Of a DNA stretch of 64,000 nucleotides, positions 63,235-64,000 are shown one piece after another. Position 1 is the stretch's first letter. Every line of letters begins with the position of its first letter. Made by a program: the position numbers and the translations under genes. The stretch is from Endomychus coccineus (lineage: Eukaryota > Arthropoda > Insecta > Coleoptera > Endomychidae). The notes under the pieces were generated by a model, which did no database searches, had not been told where the DNA came from, and was given only the letters and a program-made list of their open reading frames with translations. The stretch spans positions 54,386,039 through 54,450,038 of the forward strand of contig OY294067.1 in the NCBI GenBank assembly GCA_958510875.1, in the 5' to 3' direction.

Positions 63235-64000
63235 AAAATGCTGACAAATTGTTTCACCACACTGTGGCATTTTCAAAGCAAAGAGTTATCAACTAAAGCT
63301 AAATCTGGAACTAAAAGTATTTCCTTAAATATCAGGGATCAGAATGTGGTACAAATTGAGGGATGGGGGTGGATAATGGTGGGAGTGTATTAACAAAATT
63401 GTTAACAAGCGGTGAATCATGTGTATCGATTTGATCATTTAATATTACATTATTATTGTTTTTTGAGTGTTTCAATATTTCTTTGGATTCTAGTATATTA
63501 AGTTTATGTCATTTTTCCTGAATATGTAGAATATCGGAATTAAGGGTGAAATTGTGGTTATGTTCCTTGAACCTTACGCTCAAACAGCGTCCAGTTTGTC
63601 CTATGTACAAAGCACTACAGTCATCACATCTCAGTCTGTAAGCTCCAGAATTCTTTAATTTGTCTTTTTTAGGTTTCGAGTTATTAATATATGAGCATAG
63701 GTTATTTGTTGATTTAAAGGCGACGTTTTTATTCTGTTTCTCAAGGAATTGAGATATTTTTAGTGAATGTTTACCTAAATATGTTAGACACGTGAAATTT
63801 GATTTTGTATTATTATTGATCTGCGGATAAATTACGTTTAAGGCTTTTTTATTGAGTTTATTTTGGAGTATTTTATTAATTATCTTGACATTATAACCGT
63901 TGTTTTTGGCAATATCTATGATTCTGTTTAATTCCAAATGGAAATTATGTTTACTTAATGGGACATTAATTAATCTATGTATCATACAATTATATGCTGC
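63235..64000 (-). mobile_element. Penelope-like element, cut by the window end (class-4 family)
   Basis: The minus frame 63985-63509 is open for 158 codons: IHRLINVPLSKHNFHLELNR, IAKNNGYNVKIINKIL, LTYLGKHSLKISQFL, AFKSTNNL, then AYRLRCDDCSALYIGQTGRC (GIY-YIG endonuclease) and VRFKEHNHNF to a stop. About 230 bp beyond the stop, the class-4 motif (TGCCACAGTGTGGTGAAACA, minus strand) lies at 63241-63276. Reverse transcriptase sequence would continue past 64000. It is the best-preserved PLE frame in the window. Confidence 0.82.

Noticed and set aside
63088..63393. 101-codon plus-strand open frame as a gene
   Set aside because: No recognisable domain; it overlaps the terminal motif of the minus-strand Penelope-like element.
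1..64000. LTR retrotransposons, Helitrons, CRISPR arrays, viral genes
   Set aside because: No gag/pol/env, Rep-helicase or regularly spaced repeat pattern was found; long repeats here are inverted, not direct terminal repeats.

Overview
This is an AT-rich eukaryotic window, almost certainly from an insect and plausibly a beetle. The evidence is short GT-AG introns, two trypsin-type serine protease genes with insect-style N-termini, and a dense mix of arthropod transposable elements (TEs). I see no prokaryotic operon, rRNA gene, CRISPR array or functional tRNA.

Host genes. Two serine protease genes are arranged head to head about 13 kb apart. The first, on the minus strand (44261 down to 30830), can be rebuilt completely: seven exons, all splice phases consistent, 303 residues, signal peptide, complete His/Asp/Ser triad and trypsin-type Asp at the specificity site. 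Its 6.6-kb fifth intron holds nested transposons. The second, on the plus strand (57503 to beyond the window), shows only its signal-peptide exon and a Pro/Gly-rich linker exon; its protease domain would lie past position 64000.

Mobile elements by region. 1-8.5 kb: Penelope-like (PLE) remnant, I/Loa-type non-LTR fragments, a Jockey-type non-LTR fragment split by a 935-bp fold-back MITE, and a hAT remnant. 8.7-11.3 kb: a 2.55-kb giant palindrome whose centre carries a cysteine-rich orphan protein remnant. 12.2-13.9 kb: a Crypton-type tyrosine recombinase with an almost intact gene. 14-20.9 kb: a tRNA-derived SINE, an 840-bp element with terminal inverted repeats, inverted arrays of a ~141-bp unit, and a hAT deletion derivative. 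21-30.5 kb: more PLE debris, a Tc1/mariner-type element with terminal repeats of about 600 bp, a non-LTR fragment and a second Crypton. 30.8-44.3 kb: protease gene 1, with a PLE inserted into a mariner inside intron 5. 44.9-57 kb: four I/Loa-type non-LTR fragments, a second cysteine-rich orphan remnant and hairpin repeats. 57.5-64 kb: protease gene 2 with PLE copies in its introns.

The most notable signal is a set of hammerhead-ribozyme motifs tied to the Penelope-like elements. At least three sequence classes occur. Two class-1 copies and one class-3 copy keep the catalytic core; the others are at different stages of decay. All gene models come from reading the sequence alone; family names rest on recognised motifs and no database search was run.
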